From Qingshengfaniella alkalisoli (GTDB taxonomy: Bacteria > Pseudomonadota > Alphaproteobacteria > Rhodobacterales > Rhodobacteraceae), in the NCBI RefSeq assembly GCF_007855645.1, contig NZ_CP042262.1, forward strand, positions 310,001 through 374,000: a stretch of DNA of 64,000 bases, in the 5' to 3' direction. Under the pieces are notes generated by a model, which worked only from the letters and a program-made list of their open reading frames with translations, did no database searches and was not told where the DNA came from. This document shows, in pieces, positions 26,030 through 35,520 of this stretch (positions are counted from its first letter, which is position 1; each line of letters opens with the position of its first letter). The position numbers and the translations under genes are program-made.

Positions 26030-26117
26030 ACAGGTTGCGACGGAAGGGCTGGAAACGCCTCACGTGATTTGGCAAAGCTGCATGCAACACCGAACCCAAA
26101 CCGGTAAGGAAATCCGA

Positions 26118-27011
26118 TTGTCCCGCACAGCGAAACTTCTGACCGCCGCGCTCGCCTGCGCCATTTCGCTCCAGTCCAACATGGCAGATGCTCAGGATGG
26201 CCCCGCCCAAACCGGCCCGGCGATCGAAGGAGAAATAATCTATCGCGGAGAACGCGATCTGGAGGAAGGGGGCAGATTCCAGGCCTCCCGTACCATCGTT
26301 GGTGGCGAGACCATGCTTTCAGCACGCGCGGGGTTCTTCGCAGGCGTCTCTGCATCTTTCGGGGTATCGCATTATGACTTCTCAGGTGGCCGATCGCCCT
26401 GGGAAGACATCCACGAGTTTCAACTGTCTCTGCCTGTCCGCCAAGCGCTTGGTGAGACCACAAGCCTTCTTTTCGTTCCGACGCTTCGTTTCGCCGGGGA
26501 AGATGGCGTGTCGTTCAATGACGGCCTGACGGGTGGCGCGTTGGTCGGGCTGAGTTGGCAGGTCACTGACCGATTCAGCTTCGGTCCCGGCGTGGGCGCC
26601 TATACGTCGCTCGGTTCCGATCAAGGTGCGGATCTGTTCCCCATTGTTCTTATCGACTGGCAGATCACCGACCGGCTCAGCGTCGGCAATGGATCGGCTT
26701 TCGGCGCAACACGCGGCCCCGGTATAGGCGTCAATTTCGATGCTTCGGACCAGCTGACGCTCGGGCTGACCATACGGCGTGAAGATTTCAAATTCCGTCT
26801 CGCCGATGACGACCGGGTCGGGCGAGACGAACTGACCGCAGTGGTGGCGCGCGCGCAGTACGACAATGGGGCCGGACTGACATTGTCGGGCTTCGCCGGT
26901 GCGGAACTCGATGGGCAGATTGCCGTGGAAGACAAGCATGGTGACAATTTGGAACGGCAGGATTTCGACCCGGCACTGATCCTGGGCGCGCGTTTGAAAG
27001 TGGCGTTCTGA
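26118..27011 (+). CDS. Outer-membrane beta-barrel protein
   Basis: A 297-residue protein with a signal peptide (cleavage near ADAQ) followed by alternating short beta-strand-like stretches and a C-terminal Phe (LKVAF), which marks an outer-membrane barrel. The TTG start at 26118 is chosen because AAGGAA lies six bases upstream and the signal peptide then begins normally; an ATG at 26064 adds 18 odd residues. It follows the DUF2177 gene by 88 bases and may be read with it. It resembles DUF6268/MipA-like barrels only loosely; role unknown. Confidence 0.7.
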   Translation: MSRTAKLLTAALACAISLQSNMADAQDGPAQTGPAIEGEIIYRGERDLEEGGRFQASRTIVGGETMLSARAGFFAGVSASFGVSHYDFSGGRSPWEDIHEFQLSLPVRQALGETTSLLFVPTLRFAGEDGVSFNDGLTGGALVGLSWQVTDRFSFGPGVGAYTSLGSDQGADLFPIVLIDWQITDRLSVGNGSAFGATRGPGIGVNFDASDQLTLGLTIRREDFKFRLADDDRVGRDELTAVVARAQYDNGAGLTLSGFAGAELDGQIAVEDKHGDNLERQDFDPALILGARLKVAF

Positions 27012-27322
27012 ACAATACACCGGGTTTTTGGTGGGGCCGTCCTCGGCCCCTGTCGAGCGTCCACGCTGGGCTGATTGCTGCAAGCCTTAACTGTGTTCGC
27101 GTCGTGGACCGACGATCTTCGCACATGCCCCTTACTGCTTAACAGGGGCAGGCAAGATACATGCGAGCGAAAATCATCAAAGGCCCGATGATCGCAAGAA
27201 GTCCAACAAAATGTTAATTTCTCGACAAATGTCACATATCGGTCATTTGCTGCCTCTATGACAGCCCTGCCATTCTATACGGCCTCATTTGCCACTCACG
27301 TCGCCAAAGTAAGCAGGGTATC
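27012..27322. other. Gap of about 310 bases with one hairpin
   Basis: A GC-rich hairpin (27033-27039 with 27044-27050, tetraloop) lies 22 bases after the outer-membrane protein gene and may end its transcript. No T-run follows. The rest, AT-richer toward 27200, presumably holds the promoter of the nuclease-like gene; no RpoE-type site was seen. Confidence 0.45.
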
Positions 27323-29497
27323 ATGTTTTCTCACAGCCTCACCTCGTTCTATCGCGCTGTTTCCGCGCGGCAACTGCGTCGGTCAATGCTCTTCGGCAGC
27401 GTTGCAGCGATAAGCCTTCTGTCGGGCCCGGTCTTTGCGGAGGACAACCAGGAGTCGCTTCGCATCATGACCTTCAACACCTGGGGCGACCAGTTTCGGA
27501 ACAACCTCGACGCGATCGCACCACTTTTCGTCGAAGGCGGCTACGACATCATCAACTTCCAGGAACTGGGAAGCGAAGCCTACTTGACCGGTCTGCAGCA
27601 GCGTCTGCGCGACGCAGGTTTGGGTGAATACACCTATATCAAGCAGGGCGACAACGGTGTGCTCAGCCGCGTGGAAGGTACGATGGGACGCACTTACAGC
27701 GGTGACGACATCGCGTATCAGTCCACGACAGGTGCCGGCGGTACGCCAGAGACGATCTTCGGGTCACTCCACCTCGACTACCGCGATCCGTCTACAACCC
27801 GCCTACGCGAAATGGAAGGTATCCTCGATTGGTCGTCCTCAACCAACCGTTCGGTCATCCTGTCGGGCGACTACAACGCCGGTGACGTCTCAGAACGAGG
27901 GATGCACCGCGCGAGCCAGCAAAAGCTGATCTTACAGAATTATCTTCGATCCAATAACAGCTTCTATGCCACGCTTCTGGACGAATACGCCGTCGACAAA
28001 GACGCTATGAACAGCTTCATCGCCGACCATCGCGGCCAGAGCCTGTCGCTCAATGATATCCCTGACAGCCTGTTCGCCGACGAGATGCACCCGGTCGAAC
28101 ACAATACGCCCGTGACGATGAACATGATGAAGCGGGACTTCATCATGCTTCAGACCGAAACCTCGCGCGAAAAGTTCGCCCCGCACGAACTGGGCGATGG
28201 CAGCACGACATGGACCTCGGTCGAAGAAGACCACACCAATGTCTGGCCAAGCTGGGATCGCGTGAAGATCGACCACATGATGGCCTCGCGCCCCTTCGGG
28301 AAATGGTGGCAGGTCGTCGATGCTGCCGATGATCCCTACACCGGAGTTCTGGATCAGACCGACGTCACCGAAAGCGGCAAAGCATTTTCGGATCACGAAT
28401 TGGTCGCGCATGATCTCGCCTGGGTCGGCCCCAAGCTGGAATATTTCGACGATACGGAAGGCAATGAGCAAACCCGTCTTGTCTGGGGCGAGGGCGCGAA
28501 CACGTTCGAGGCGGATGGCGGTGTCTATCACCTGACCCGCAACAACATGCGAACGGATGTCTATCTTGGTCAGGTCTCCGACGAATACGGCAACCCCACA
28601 TTGATGGGGCTGACCACGGAGGAAAAGCAAACACTTCTGGATTGTGGCAGTAGTGACGCGCGCTTTCAGACCGCCATAAACGACTACTGCATCGACGATC
28701 ACAGCTTCATTACAGAAACGCTGGTCACGGATGGCGGCACGGTCATTGTTGACGAGGACGCGGCCCTTGGCGGCAGCACAGCCAAGCTGCGTCTGTCGGA
28801 TGGCACACTGCGCATCGATGGGACGGAAATGGACACGCTGAATCGCGAAGTGTCGCTCGAAGACACCGGCGGCACTGTCAGCGTGAAGGAAGTCGACCAT
28901 ACTGTAACCGCCGCCCGCGAAATTTCCGGCGACGGAGCGCTGAAAAAGACAGGTGCGGGCACGCTCGTTCTGGACGCCGACAATTCCTATCGGGGCGGCA
29001 CCGAGGTGCTGGAAGGCAAGCTTGATCTTGCGGGCAGTGTGCAAAGCGACGTCTTCGTCGCGGACTCCGCCATCCTGTCAGGCGGCGGTACGGTCTATGG
29101 CAATCTGTCAATGGATACGGACGCGATCTTCGAAGGCGGTCTGAGCGACGATCCCCTTGCAATGTTCGAAACGCTCACGGTAGCTGGTGATCTGCACCTG
29201 AACGATACATTGTTCGAGACGGATCACTTCGCAGATCTGTCTTTCGAGGACGGTCTGTTCTACTCGCTGATCAATCTGGAAGGGGACCTGTTCGGGCAAT
29301 TCGCGGGGCTGGGCGAAGGGGATCTGATTTCCACGATCAGCGCCAACCTGTATTTCTCCTATGCAGGCGGAGATGGTAACGACATCGGCTTTTTCGCCGC
29401 CGCGCCCTCCGCAGTGCCGCTTCCGGCGCCCGCGCTGTTGCTTCTGGGTGGTCTGACAGGTCTTGGTCTGACCCGGCGGCTGCGTCGCCGTAGCTAA
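27323..29497 (+). CDS. Secreted endonuclease/exonuclease/phosphatase-fold protein with VPLPA-CTERM anchor
   Basis: A 724-residue exported protein built of four parts. A signal peptide ends near residue 40. An endonuclease/exonuclease/phosphatase domain (about 45-370) shows the Asn of MTFNTWGD (52), the metal Glu of NFQELGS (81), a SGDYNAGD block and a terminal FSDHELVAHD. A beta-rich region holds one autotransporter-type repeat (GALKKTGAGTLVLDADNSYRG). The end is a sorting tag: VPLPAPALLLLGG, a hydrophobic span and RRLRRRS. VPLPA-CTERM tags are processed by exosortase systems, so the protein is probably surface-bound or released. Substrate may be DNA, a phospholipid or a phosphoester. Confidence 0.82.
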   Translation: MFSHSLTSFYRAVSARQLRRSMLFGSVAAISLLSGPVFAEDNQESLRIMTFNTWGDQFRNNLDAIAPLFVEGGYDIINFQELGSEAYLTGLQQRLRDAGLGEYTYIKQGDNGVLSRVEGTMGRTYSGDDIAYQSTTGAGGTPETIFGSLHLDYRDPSTTRLREMEGILDWSSSTNRSVILSGDYNAGDVSERGMHRASQQKLILQNYLRSNNSFYATLLDEYAVDKDAMNSFIADHRGQSLSLNDIPDSLFADEMHPVEHNTPVTMNMMKRDFIMLQTETSREKFAPHELGDGSTTWTSVEEDHTNVWPSWDRVKIDHMMASRPFGKWWQVVDAADDPYTGVLDQTDVTESGKAFSDHELVAHDLAWVGPKLEYFDDTEGNEQTRLVWGEGANTFEADGGVYHLTRNNMRTDVYLGQVSDEYGNPTLMGLTTEEKQTLLDCGSSDARFQTAINDYCIDDHSFITETLVTDGGTVIVDEDAALGGSTAKLRLSDGTLRIDGTEMDTLNREVSLEDTGGTVSVKEVDHTVTAAREISGDGALKKTGAGTLVLDADNSYRGGTEVLEGKLDLAGSVQSDVFVADSAILSGGGTVYGNLSMDTDAIFEGGLSDDPLAMFETLTVAGDLHLNDTLFETDHFADLSFEDGLFYSLINLEGDLFGQFAGLGEGDLISTISANLYFSYAGGDGNDIGFFAAAPSAVPLPAPALLLLGGLTGLGLTRRLRRRS

Positions 29498-29520
29498 TCC
29501 TGCGAGCAATTCAGAGGTTC

Positions 29521-29543
29521 AGGGGCCATCTCGCGTGGCCCCT
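29521..29543. terminator. Terminator-like hairpin after the VPLPA-CTERM gene
   Basis: An eight-base perfect stem (29521-29528 with 29536-29543) and seven-base loop follow the nuclease-like gene by 24 bases, with TCACTTTTC after it. Its presence argues that the DeoR gene starts downstream at 29619 and not at a GTG inside the hairpin. Confidence 0.6.
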
Positions 29544-29618
29544 TCACTTTTCAACCGTGACACCTTGGGCAAGTTAGGACATATCCTGAACAAGATTGAC
29601 GGCAATGACTGGGGCCGG

Positions 29619-30392
29619 ATGAGCGGCGACAAGAAAACCGTACGGAAGTCCCTGCTGGTCAAGCATCTGGCCACGCAGCAGTACCTGTCGCTGGACGCCA
29701 TCGCGCGGCATTTCAACGTCACGACACAAACCGCGCGCCGGGATGTGACAGAACTGGAGAAGGAAGGCCGCATCAGGCGTATCCATGGCGGCGCGATGAT
29801 CGGCCATTCGGTCGAGGCCGAAGAACTTCGCGGTCGGCGGGTTCGCAACGCTCTTGCCAAGGACCGCATCGCGGCCTGTGTCGCCGAACAGATCGCCGAC
29901 GACAGTTCAATCTTTCTGGACACTGGCACCACCTGCGAAGCCATCGCCCGCACGATCACACACAAGCGCGGCCTTCGGATTGTAACCTACAGCATACGGA
30001 TCGCGGCATATCTCAGCGAGATGACCGACTTCACCGTGGCCGTCCCGGGTGGTTTTGTCCGCCAGGTGGATGGTGGCGTGTTTCAGGACAAGGTCACGGC
30101 TTTCATTACAGGCTTCAAGTTCGACCTTGCGATACTGTCGGTGTCCTCCATCGATGAGGACGGAGATCTGGGTGATGACGACCATGGCGAGGTCGAAGCC
30201 GTCCGCGCTGCGATAGGCCAGTCTCGTCAAGTGATGTTGGCAGCCGACAGCAGCAAATTCGGTCAGAGCGGTCTGGTGCGTCTCGGCTCGCTTAGCGACG
30301 TCGACATCCTGATAACAGACGCGGCGCTTCCTGCACCTATCGAGGCGGTAGCGCGACATGCCGGTGTACTTGTAAGATACACGCGAGCCTAG
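29619..30392 (+). CDS. DeoR/GlpR-family transcriptional regulator
   Basis: A 257-residue regulator with an N-terminal DeoR helix-turn-helix (YLSLDAIARHFNVTTQTARRDVTELEKEGRIRRIHGGA) and a C-terminal sugar-phosphate sensor domain carrying the ISO-merase-like SIFLDTGTTCEAIAR and GGFVRQVDGGVF segments. Such proteins repress sugar or polyol genes until a sugar phosphate binds. No catabolic operon is adjacent, so its target is not evident. Confidence 0.85.
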   Translation: MSGDKKTVRKSLLVKHLATQQYLSLDAIARHFNVTTQTARRDVTELEKEGRIRRIHGGAMIGHSVEAEELRGRRVRNALAKDRIAACVAEQIADDSSIFLDTGTTCEAIARTITHKRGLRIVTYSIRIAAYLSEMTDFTVAVPGGFVRQVDGGVFQDKVTAFITGFKFDLAILSVSSIDEDGDLGDDDHGEVEAVRAAIGQSRQVMLAADSSKFGQSGLVRLGSLSDVDILITDAALPAPIEAVARHAGVLVRYTRA

Positions 30393-30681
30393 CTGTCTCG
30401 CCCATGTCTGAATACAGAGCGGGTAGGATACTAGCGGCTACCGTTGGTTAAGTGATTTTGCTGAGATCTACACCATGCCATAATGTGATCATCGCTACTA
30501 CCTGCGATGCCAAAGCTAGAATTCGCCTGACCGATTTCGTGCCAGATACTCGGTGGTTTGCGCAAAATGTGATCAACATCCCACTATGGTGGAGCATGTC
30601 TCCTAAAGGGTGAGGCCGCCCCTTCCCTTTTCTTGCGCAATTCAGCGACGTTATGATCAGACTGCTACGAGAGGTAACCCA

Positions 30682-31578
30682 ATGCTGAGACAGCTCACAA
30701 CCAGCGCAGTGATTTGCGCGACCGCCCTGCCCGCTTGCGCCGAAGGATCAAAGGTGGCCGTGATGTCCGCTTTCGCGCCTGAATGGATAGCGCTGCAGGA
30801 CGAGCTTGCGAACGCCGAAGAAACGGTAATCAACGGCAACCATTTCATCACAGGCACGCTTGGTGGCAAGGACGTGGTGTTGTTCTTGTCGGGCATTTCC
30901 ATGGTCAATGCTGCAATGACCACACAGGTTGCTCTAGACCACTTCGATATTGGCGCAATCGTGTTCTCCGGCATCGCCGGCGGCGTGGATTCTTCCCTGA
31001 ACATCGGCGATGTGGTGGTGCCAGCGCAGTGGGGACAGTATCTGGAAACGATCATGGCGCGTGAGACGGCCGAGGGCTTTGCTGTTCCGCCATGGATGAC
31101 GACGGAGTTTCCAAACTACGGCATGATGTTTCCGCAGACAGTGGACGTCACAAGTGCTCGCGGCGGAGAACCGGAGCCAAAGTTCTGGTTCGAAACCGAC
31201 CCTGCCCTTCTCGCCGCCGCTCAAGAAGTCGCCGGAACCCTGTCTCTTGAGGATTGCAACCCGGATAATTCCTGTCTGACAGCAGCCCCGAAAGTCGAGG
31301 TCGGTGGCAACGGCGTGTCAGGCGCCTCCTTCGTGGACAATGCCGACTTCCGCAATTACGTCTCGGACACCTTCGAGGCCAAAGTTCTCGATATGGAAAG
31401 TGCTGCAGTTGCCCATGTCGCGTATGCCAATGAAGTACCGTTCATCGCCTTCCGATCACTTTCCGATCTCGCCGGCGGCGGGCCGGGTGAAAACGAGATG
31501 ACAACGTTTTTTGATCTTGCCGCTACCAATTCGGCGTCGGTGGTTCTGGCATTTCTCGAGAGGATGGAAACGCCCTGA
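30682..31578 (+). CDS. Exported nucleoside phosphorylase/MTA-SAH nucleosidase-like protein
   Basis: A 298-residue protein with a signal peptide (cleavage near LPACA-E), then a PNP/MTAN fold: AVMSAFAPEW, the SGIAGGVDSSLNIGDVVVP loop, and the substrate-binding KVLDMESAAVAHVA with FRSLSDLAGG, whose Asp is the catalytic-type residue. The start at 30682 has AGAGG upstream. Most relatives are cytoplasmic; an exported version would split nucleosides or adenosyl compounds in the periplasm. No operon partner. Confidence 0.8.
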   Translation: MLRQLTTSAVICATALPACAEGSKVAVMSAFAPEWIALQDELANAEETVINGNHFITGTLGGKDVVLFLSGISMVNAAMTTQVALDHFDIGAIVFSGIAGGVDSSLNIGDVVVPAQWGQYLETIMARETAEGFAVPPWMTTEFPNYGMMFPQTVDVTSARGGEPEPKFWFETDPALLAAAQEVAGTLSLEDCNPDNSCLTAAPKVEVGGNGVSGASFVDNADFRNYVSDTFEAKVLDMESAAVAHVAYANEVPFIAFRSLSDLAGGGPGENEMTTFFDLAATNSASVVLAFLERMETP

Positions 31579-31766
31579 TGGCGTAGCGCCGGTTCGATAG
31601 AAAAATCAGGCGAATACCAGCGCGAGCCAAAACCAACAGACAGAACGTACTTTGAGACCAGGACACCGCGCGCAACGATTGCGCGGTCCCCTTTGTCATT
31701 GGCATACCTTTTGTTTAGACCGTCTTTGACAGCCGCCGCTGGCTGCACCAGCATCGGAGCAACGTG

Positions 31767-32750
31767 ATGGATCCAGGCGCCATAGAGACTTTAAGGCTGC
31801 AGTCGTACGAAGCACTCGGATCCACGGCCGTTTTCTATGTAGCCGACTCAAGGTACCTTCCGCTGTCATTGGCCTCTGCGGCGAGTGCGGCAGAAAGGCT
31901 CGGAAGGAAAGTTCCGGTCGTGTTGTTGCTTGTGGATGTCTCGGCCGATGTCGCGCATGCGGCGAACGACTTTTTGCGGGACCGGGGACTGGATGCTCAA
32001 ACGCGCCCGCTCGATCTGTCGGCCGGTTCGATAGATTTGTCTCGTCTTGCCACGCCGCGCGAAAGCATCTCCCCGGCAGCGTATGGACGTCTGGCGGCAC
32101 CCGATCTGCTGACGGAATTTGAGACACTGATCTATCTGGACGGTGACACTCTGATCCACGGCGATCTTGCGGAGTTGGCCGCAATCAAACCCCAAACACT
32201 GGCGGCAGTGGAATCTGGCGCGGGTGCATCGCGCAGGGTCTATACTGACAATCCCATCGCGACGCCCCCCAGCTATTTCAACAATGGCGTTTGTGTTATC
32301 AATGCTGATTTCTGGCTACGCGAGAAAATCACGGCGCGGATAATGAAACTGCTCAGTCCCGACGGCCCTGTTCTGAGTTTGCCGGATCAGGATGTTATGA
32401 ACCTTGTTTTCGGTCAGGCCTACCATCGGCTGCACCCGCGTTGGAACTTTACCAAGGGCACGAGCTGGATCTATACGAATATGCAGCCCGCCATCGCGCA
32501 TTTTGCTGGTCGCATCTATCCATGGGATTCGCGTGATCGTCGTTGCCCGCAAGTCTACCGCGATCGCTATCAGGAGTTGTTCGCGCAGATGCCTGCCGCT
32601 GTACGTGAGCAGATAGACTTGTTGAAAATGCCTCCGATTGAAGTCAAACGATCGCGCGACTGGTGCCCGCTTCAGGAGAGGTTGGGCCTGCGTCGCAGGT
32701 CTGGCTGGAACCCCAAACATGCGACCATGTTGGCAAAGACGGGCACATGA
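31767..32750 (+). CDS. Glycosyltransferase family 8 protein
   Basis: A 327-residue GT8-type enzyme. The opening AVFYVADSRYLPLSLASAASA, the metal-binding YLDGDTLI (about residues 123-130) and the YFNNGVCVIN block are typical of galactosyl/glucosyl transferases that build lipopolysaccharide or capsule. A GGAG ribosome site precedes the ATG at 31767. Its stop codon overlaps the start of the next glycosyltransferase gene (ATGA), so both should act on one glycan. Confidence 0.85.
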   Translation: MDPGAIETLRLQSYEALGSTAVFYVADSRYLPLSLASAASAAERLGRKVPVVLLLVDVSADVAHAANDFLRDRGLDAQTRPLDLSAGSIDLSRLATPRESISPAAYGRLAAPDLLTEFETLIYLDGDTLIHGDLAELAAIKPQTLAAVESGAGASRRVYTDNPIATPPSYFNNGVCVINADFWLREKITARIMKLLSPDGPVLSLPDQDVMNLVFGQAYHRLHPRWNFTKGTSWIYTNMQPAIAHFAGRIYPWDSRDRRCPQVYRDRYQELFAQMPAAVREQIDLLKMPPIEVKRSRDWCPLQERLGLRRRSGWNPKHATMLAKTGT

Positions 32751-33599
32751 ACATCCCGCGTCGCATTCACATGCTCTGGTTGCAAGGTTGGCAAAATGCG
32801 CCGGACCTAGCCAGGGTCTGCGCCGAAGGATGGGGCAAGCTGAACCCGAACCACGACGTCGTGCTGCATGATGCGTCCAGCGTGGAAAGGCAGCTTGCCC
32901 GTTTTCCGGTGCCGGTCGCGCATCTTCCACCCCAGGCCGCTGCCGACATATTCCGCGCGTCACTGCTCAACAGCGAAGGCGGTATTTGGGCCGATGCGAG
33001 CCTTGTTCCCATCCAACCGCTTGATGATTGGTTCGGTGATATGAACGCCTTTGGCTTCAGCGCCGTTGGTGGCTGGCAAGAAGGGCGGGCGATGGAAAAC
33101 TGGTTTCTAGCCTCCACACCGGGCCATGCGATCCTGTCCCGCTTTTGCGCCGCTGCGGCGGACTACTGGACGCCCGAGAGGAAAACGCTGATCGACGTGG
33201 CGTGGAGCGGTTTGGACACAGGCCGTGTTCCGGTCCGTCAGTTGAAACTGTCGGAGGCTGGGGTTGCTCGATCCTCCAGCCGATCCGAACAACTATGTGC
33301 GACCACACGGACCCCGTCGCTGGCGACATGTCTTTCCTTACTTCTGGTTTCAGTATCTGTTCGGCTATCTAACGGAAGCCGATCCTGACTTTGGCGAGGC
33401 GTGGGCGCAGACCCCGAAGCTGGAGCCTTTGGCGGCACAATGGATGGCATGGCACCTGAAAGCCAACCCCCAGGCAGCGCTGGGTGATTTCGAAGCAGCC
33501 CGTATGCGCGCCCCGGTTCAGAAGTTCCGGTTTAAGAAATCCATCCCGGCCGAGCGTCAGGTCGAAATTGCTCGGGCGCTGACCGGCGAAACGGGCTGA
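32747..33599 (+). pseudogene. Capsular-polysaccharide-type glycosyltransferase, split by a frameshift
   Basis: The first frame encodes a GT32/capsular-synthesis-like start (MNIPRRIHMLWLQGW, then AAADIFRASLLNSEGGIWADAS with its DXD-like Asp) and runs sense up to about 33260. The matching C-terminal part (LLDPPADPNN and HVFPYFWFQYLFGYL) continues in the +1 frame to 33599. One extra G in the GGGG run at 33260-33263 explains the break. The gene could be a real pseudogene or a sequencing error in a homopolymer. It overlaps the GT8 gene by four bases. Confidence 0.75.
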
Positions 33600-33657
33600 C
33601 AATCCCGACTTTCTGCGACATGCACGGGCTGCACATTCCATTCAACGGAGACTGACC

Positions 33658-34152
33658 GTGACCACCACGCCTCAATTCGGCCTGACGCATACCATGATAC
33701 GGGTCAAAGATCCGGAACGCTCGCTGGAATTCTATCGCGATGTGATTGGCATGAAGCTGATCGCGCGGTTTGATTTCGAGGAAGCCAAGTTTTCGTTGTA
33801 TTTCCTCGATGCTGCGGCGAATGAGCCACCAGCAGATGTAACGGTCGAAGAGGTCTTTTCGCGCCCCGGCTTGTTGGAATTGGTCCATAACTGGGGCAGC
33901 GAGAATGATCCCGGCTTCAGGACCTCGAGCGGGAATGAAGAGCCCAAAGGCTACGGCCATATCTGCCTCAGCGTGCCTGACATCGAGGCCGCTTGCGCGC
34001 ATCTCGACGCAAATGGCGTGACCTTCCGCAAGCGGCTGGGCGAAGGCGGGATGAAAGACATCGTGTTTTTCGAAGACCCTGACGGTTACTGGATCGAGCT
34101 TGTTGCGCCGGGGCGTATGCGGGCGCTTGTTGGTGCGCATCGGGTGGTGTGA
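33658..34152 (+). CDS. gloA: Lactoylglutathione lyase (glyoxalase I)
   Basis: A 164-residue VOC-fold enzyme with all four metal ligands in place: His in LTHTMIRV (residue 11), Glu in LLELVHN, His in YGHICLSV and Glu in YWIELVA. It isomerises the methylglyoxal-glutathione adduct to S-lactoylglutathione in the cytoplasm. The GTG start at 33658 follows a GGAGA ribosome site. A strong hairpin lies just after the stop. Confidence 0.92.
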   Translation: MTTTPQFGLTHTMIRVKDPERSLEFYRDVIGMKLIARFDFEEAKFSLYFLDAAANEPPADVTVEEVFSRPGLLELVHNWGSENDPGFRTSSGNEEPKGYGHICLSVPDIEAACAHLDANGVTFRKRLGEGGMKDIVFFEDPDGYWIELVAPGRMRALVGAHRVV

Positions 34153-34160
34153 TGTCGGAC

Positions 34161-34181
34161 GGGCGGGTCTGCGGCCCGCCC
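34161..34181. terminator. Hairpin between gloA and the PACE gene (convergent)
   Basis: GGGCGGG at 34161-34167 pairs perfectly with CCCGCCC at 34175-34181 around a seven-base loop, between two converging genes. Weak T-content after it; probably a shared terminator. Confidence 0.6.
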
Positions 34182-34188
34182 CTTGCGA

Positions 34189-34617
34189 TCAGTTGGCCGC
34201 GCCTGCCTGTGGGATCGGGAACAGCACGTCATAGGCCCAGTTAAAGACGAAGGCGTAGATCAGGTAGAAGAACGCGAAGGACGCATCCATCAGAAGCGCT
34301 TCGATCAGCGGGATCTGCAGATACCAGGCGATGAAGGGCAGCAGCACCAGAAGCAGGCCGATCTCGAAGACCAGCGCGTGGCCGACCCGGATGGCGGGTG
34401 TCTTGCGCACATCTCCGCGCAGCCGCAACATCGCGTGGTCGAAGCCCAGATTGTAGATGTAGTTCCATGCCGTCGCGATCGTCGCGCTGACCACGGCGAC
34501 CACGCCTATCTCGTGCATGGGGGTCCCGAAGATCCAGGCCCCCATCGGCGTGACGATCAGCAATCCGATGATCTCGAAAGAAATGGCGTGACGGATCCGG
34601 TCTTTTGTCTTGCGCAT
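34189..34617 (-). CDS. PACE-family multidrug/biocide efflux transporter
   Basis: A 142-residue protein with four membrane segments forming two repeats of the bacterial transmembrane pair domain; each repeat starts with an RHAISFEI or RVGHALVFEI-type segment followed by W-N-Y/W-A-Y motifs. This matches AceI-like PACE exporters (chlorhexidine and related amines). The ATG at 34617 is chosen because the upstream extension lacks family similarity. Single gene, convergent with gloA. Confidence 0.86.
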   Translation of the reverse strand: MRKTKDRIRHAISFEIIGLLIVTPMGAWIFGTPMHEIGVVAVVSATIATAWNYIYNLGFDHAMLRLRGDVRKTPAIRVGHALVFEIGLLLVLLPFIAWYLQIPLIEALLMDASFAFFYLIYAFVFNWAYDVLFPIPQAGAAN

Positions 34618-34846
34618 GGCAATCCCCAATGTCTCTCGGGTCGTCCCGAACATCGATCCCGCATCGGGGGAGGTCGTCCTCTCTTTCAGGCAAGGTAGTC
34701 GTTTGGGTGCGGGGTTCAAGGTGTTTGGGCCGCCTCGACGCCTCGACAAGATGCGTATAAACCGGCAAAAGCGGCATCTTTCGGCCAGGACGCATTGAAA
34801 TGCGCCCCGTCAGGCGTGATATGCGATGCTCAAAACGGAGTTTTCA

Positions 34847-35467
34847 ATGACAGATCGGCAGCCCCCCGGAAGGCGGCCTTCGCTTTCGATGCCGATCATC
34901 CGTATTGCCGCGGACCTGAACGGGACCGGCACCCTGACCGTGGGCAATCTGCTTGCGGCATTGGGGGAGCGGTCCTTCGGCTGGGCGATCGTTCTGTTCT
35001 CGCTGCTGACGCTGCTGCCCCTGCCGCCCGGGTCTTCGCTGATCACCGGGCTGCCCGCGCTGCTGGCCACCATCCAGATGGCGCTGGGATTTCACTATGT
35101 GCGCCTGCCCGGCCGTTTGGCGCGGATCCGGATCAAGCATGACACCCTGCGCCGCACGCTGCTGCGCCTGCGTCCCATCACCCGCCGGCTGGAACGCATC
35201 CTGTCGCCCCGTTACGGTCGCATGTTCTCGGCCAGGCTGGAACAACCCCTCGGCATCATGCTGTTCATCATCAGCGTCGCGCTGTTCCTGCCCGTGCCGC
35301 TGAGCGGCTGGTTCCCGGCGATTTCGCTGTTCATCGTGGGCGTCGGGCTGATCGAGCGCGACGGGCTGGTCGTCATCCTCGGCCTGGTATCGGGCACCAT
35401 CGCGGTGCTGCTGACGCTGATCCTGATCCTGTCTTTTGCCAGCGGTGCCGAAGGGTTGATCCGGTAG
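34847..35467 (+). CDS. exoD: ExoD-family exopolysaccharide synthesis protein
   Basis: A 206-residue membrane protein with about five segments and the ExoD pattern: GERSFGWAIVLFSLLTLLPLPPGSS near residue 40, GLPALLATIQMALG, and a repeat-like LFLPVPLSGWFPAIS near 150. ExoD affects exopolysaccharide and alkaline tolerance in rhizobia; its precise act is unknown. The ATG at 34847 has CGGAG seven bases upstream, better than one 21 bases earlier. Confidence 0.85.
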   Translation: MTDRQPPGRRPSLSMPIIRIAADLNGTGTLTVGNLLAALGERSFGWAIVLFSLLTLLPLPPGSSLITGLPALLATIQMALGFHYVRLPGRLARIRIKHDTLRRTLLRLRPITRRLERILSPRYGRMFSARLEQPLGIMLFIISVALFLPVPLSGWFPAISLFIVGVGLIERDGLVVILGLVSGTIAVLLTLILILSFASGAEGLIR

Positions 35468-35520
35468 CCGCACAGAACGCGCACCCGAAAGGGAGCGTTT
35501 CTCGAAGGGTTCAGCTGCCT

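Noticed and set aside
27932-29044. Minus-strand open frame of 370 codons inside the VPLPA-CTERM gene
   Set aside because: Antisense to a gene with intact domains; no recognisable motif, no ribosome site.
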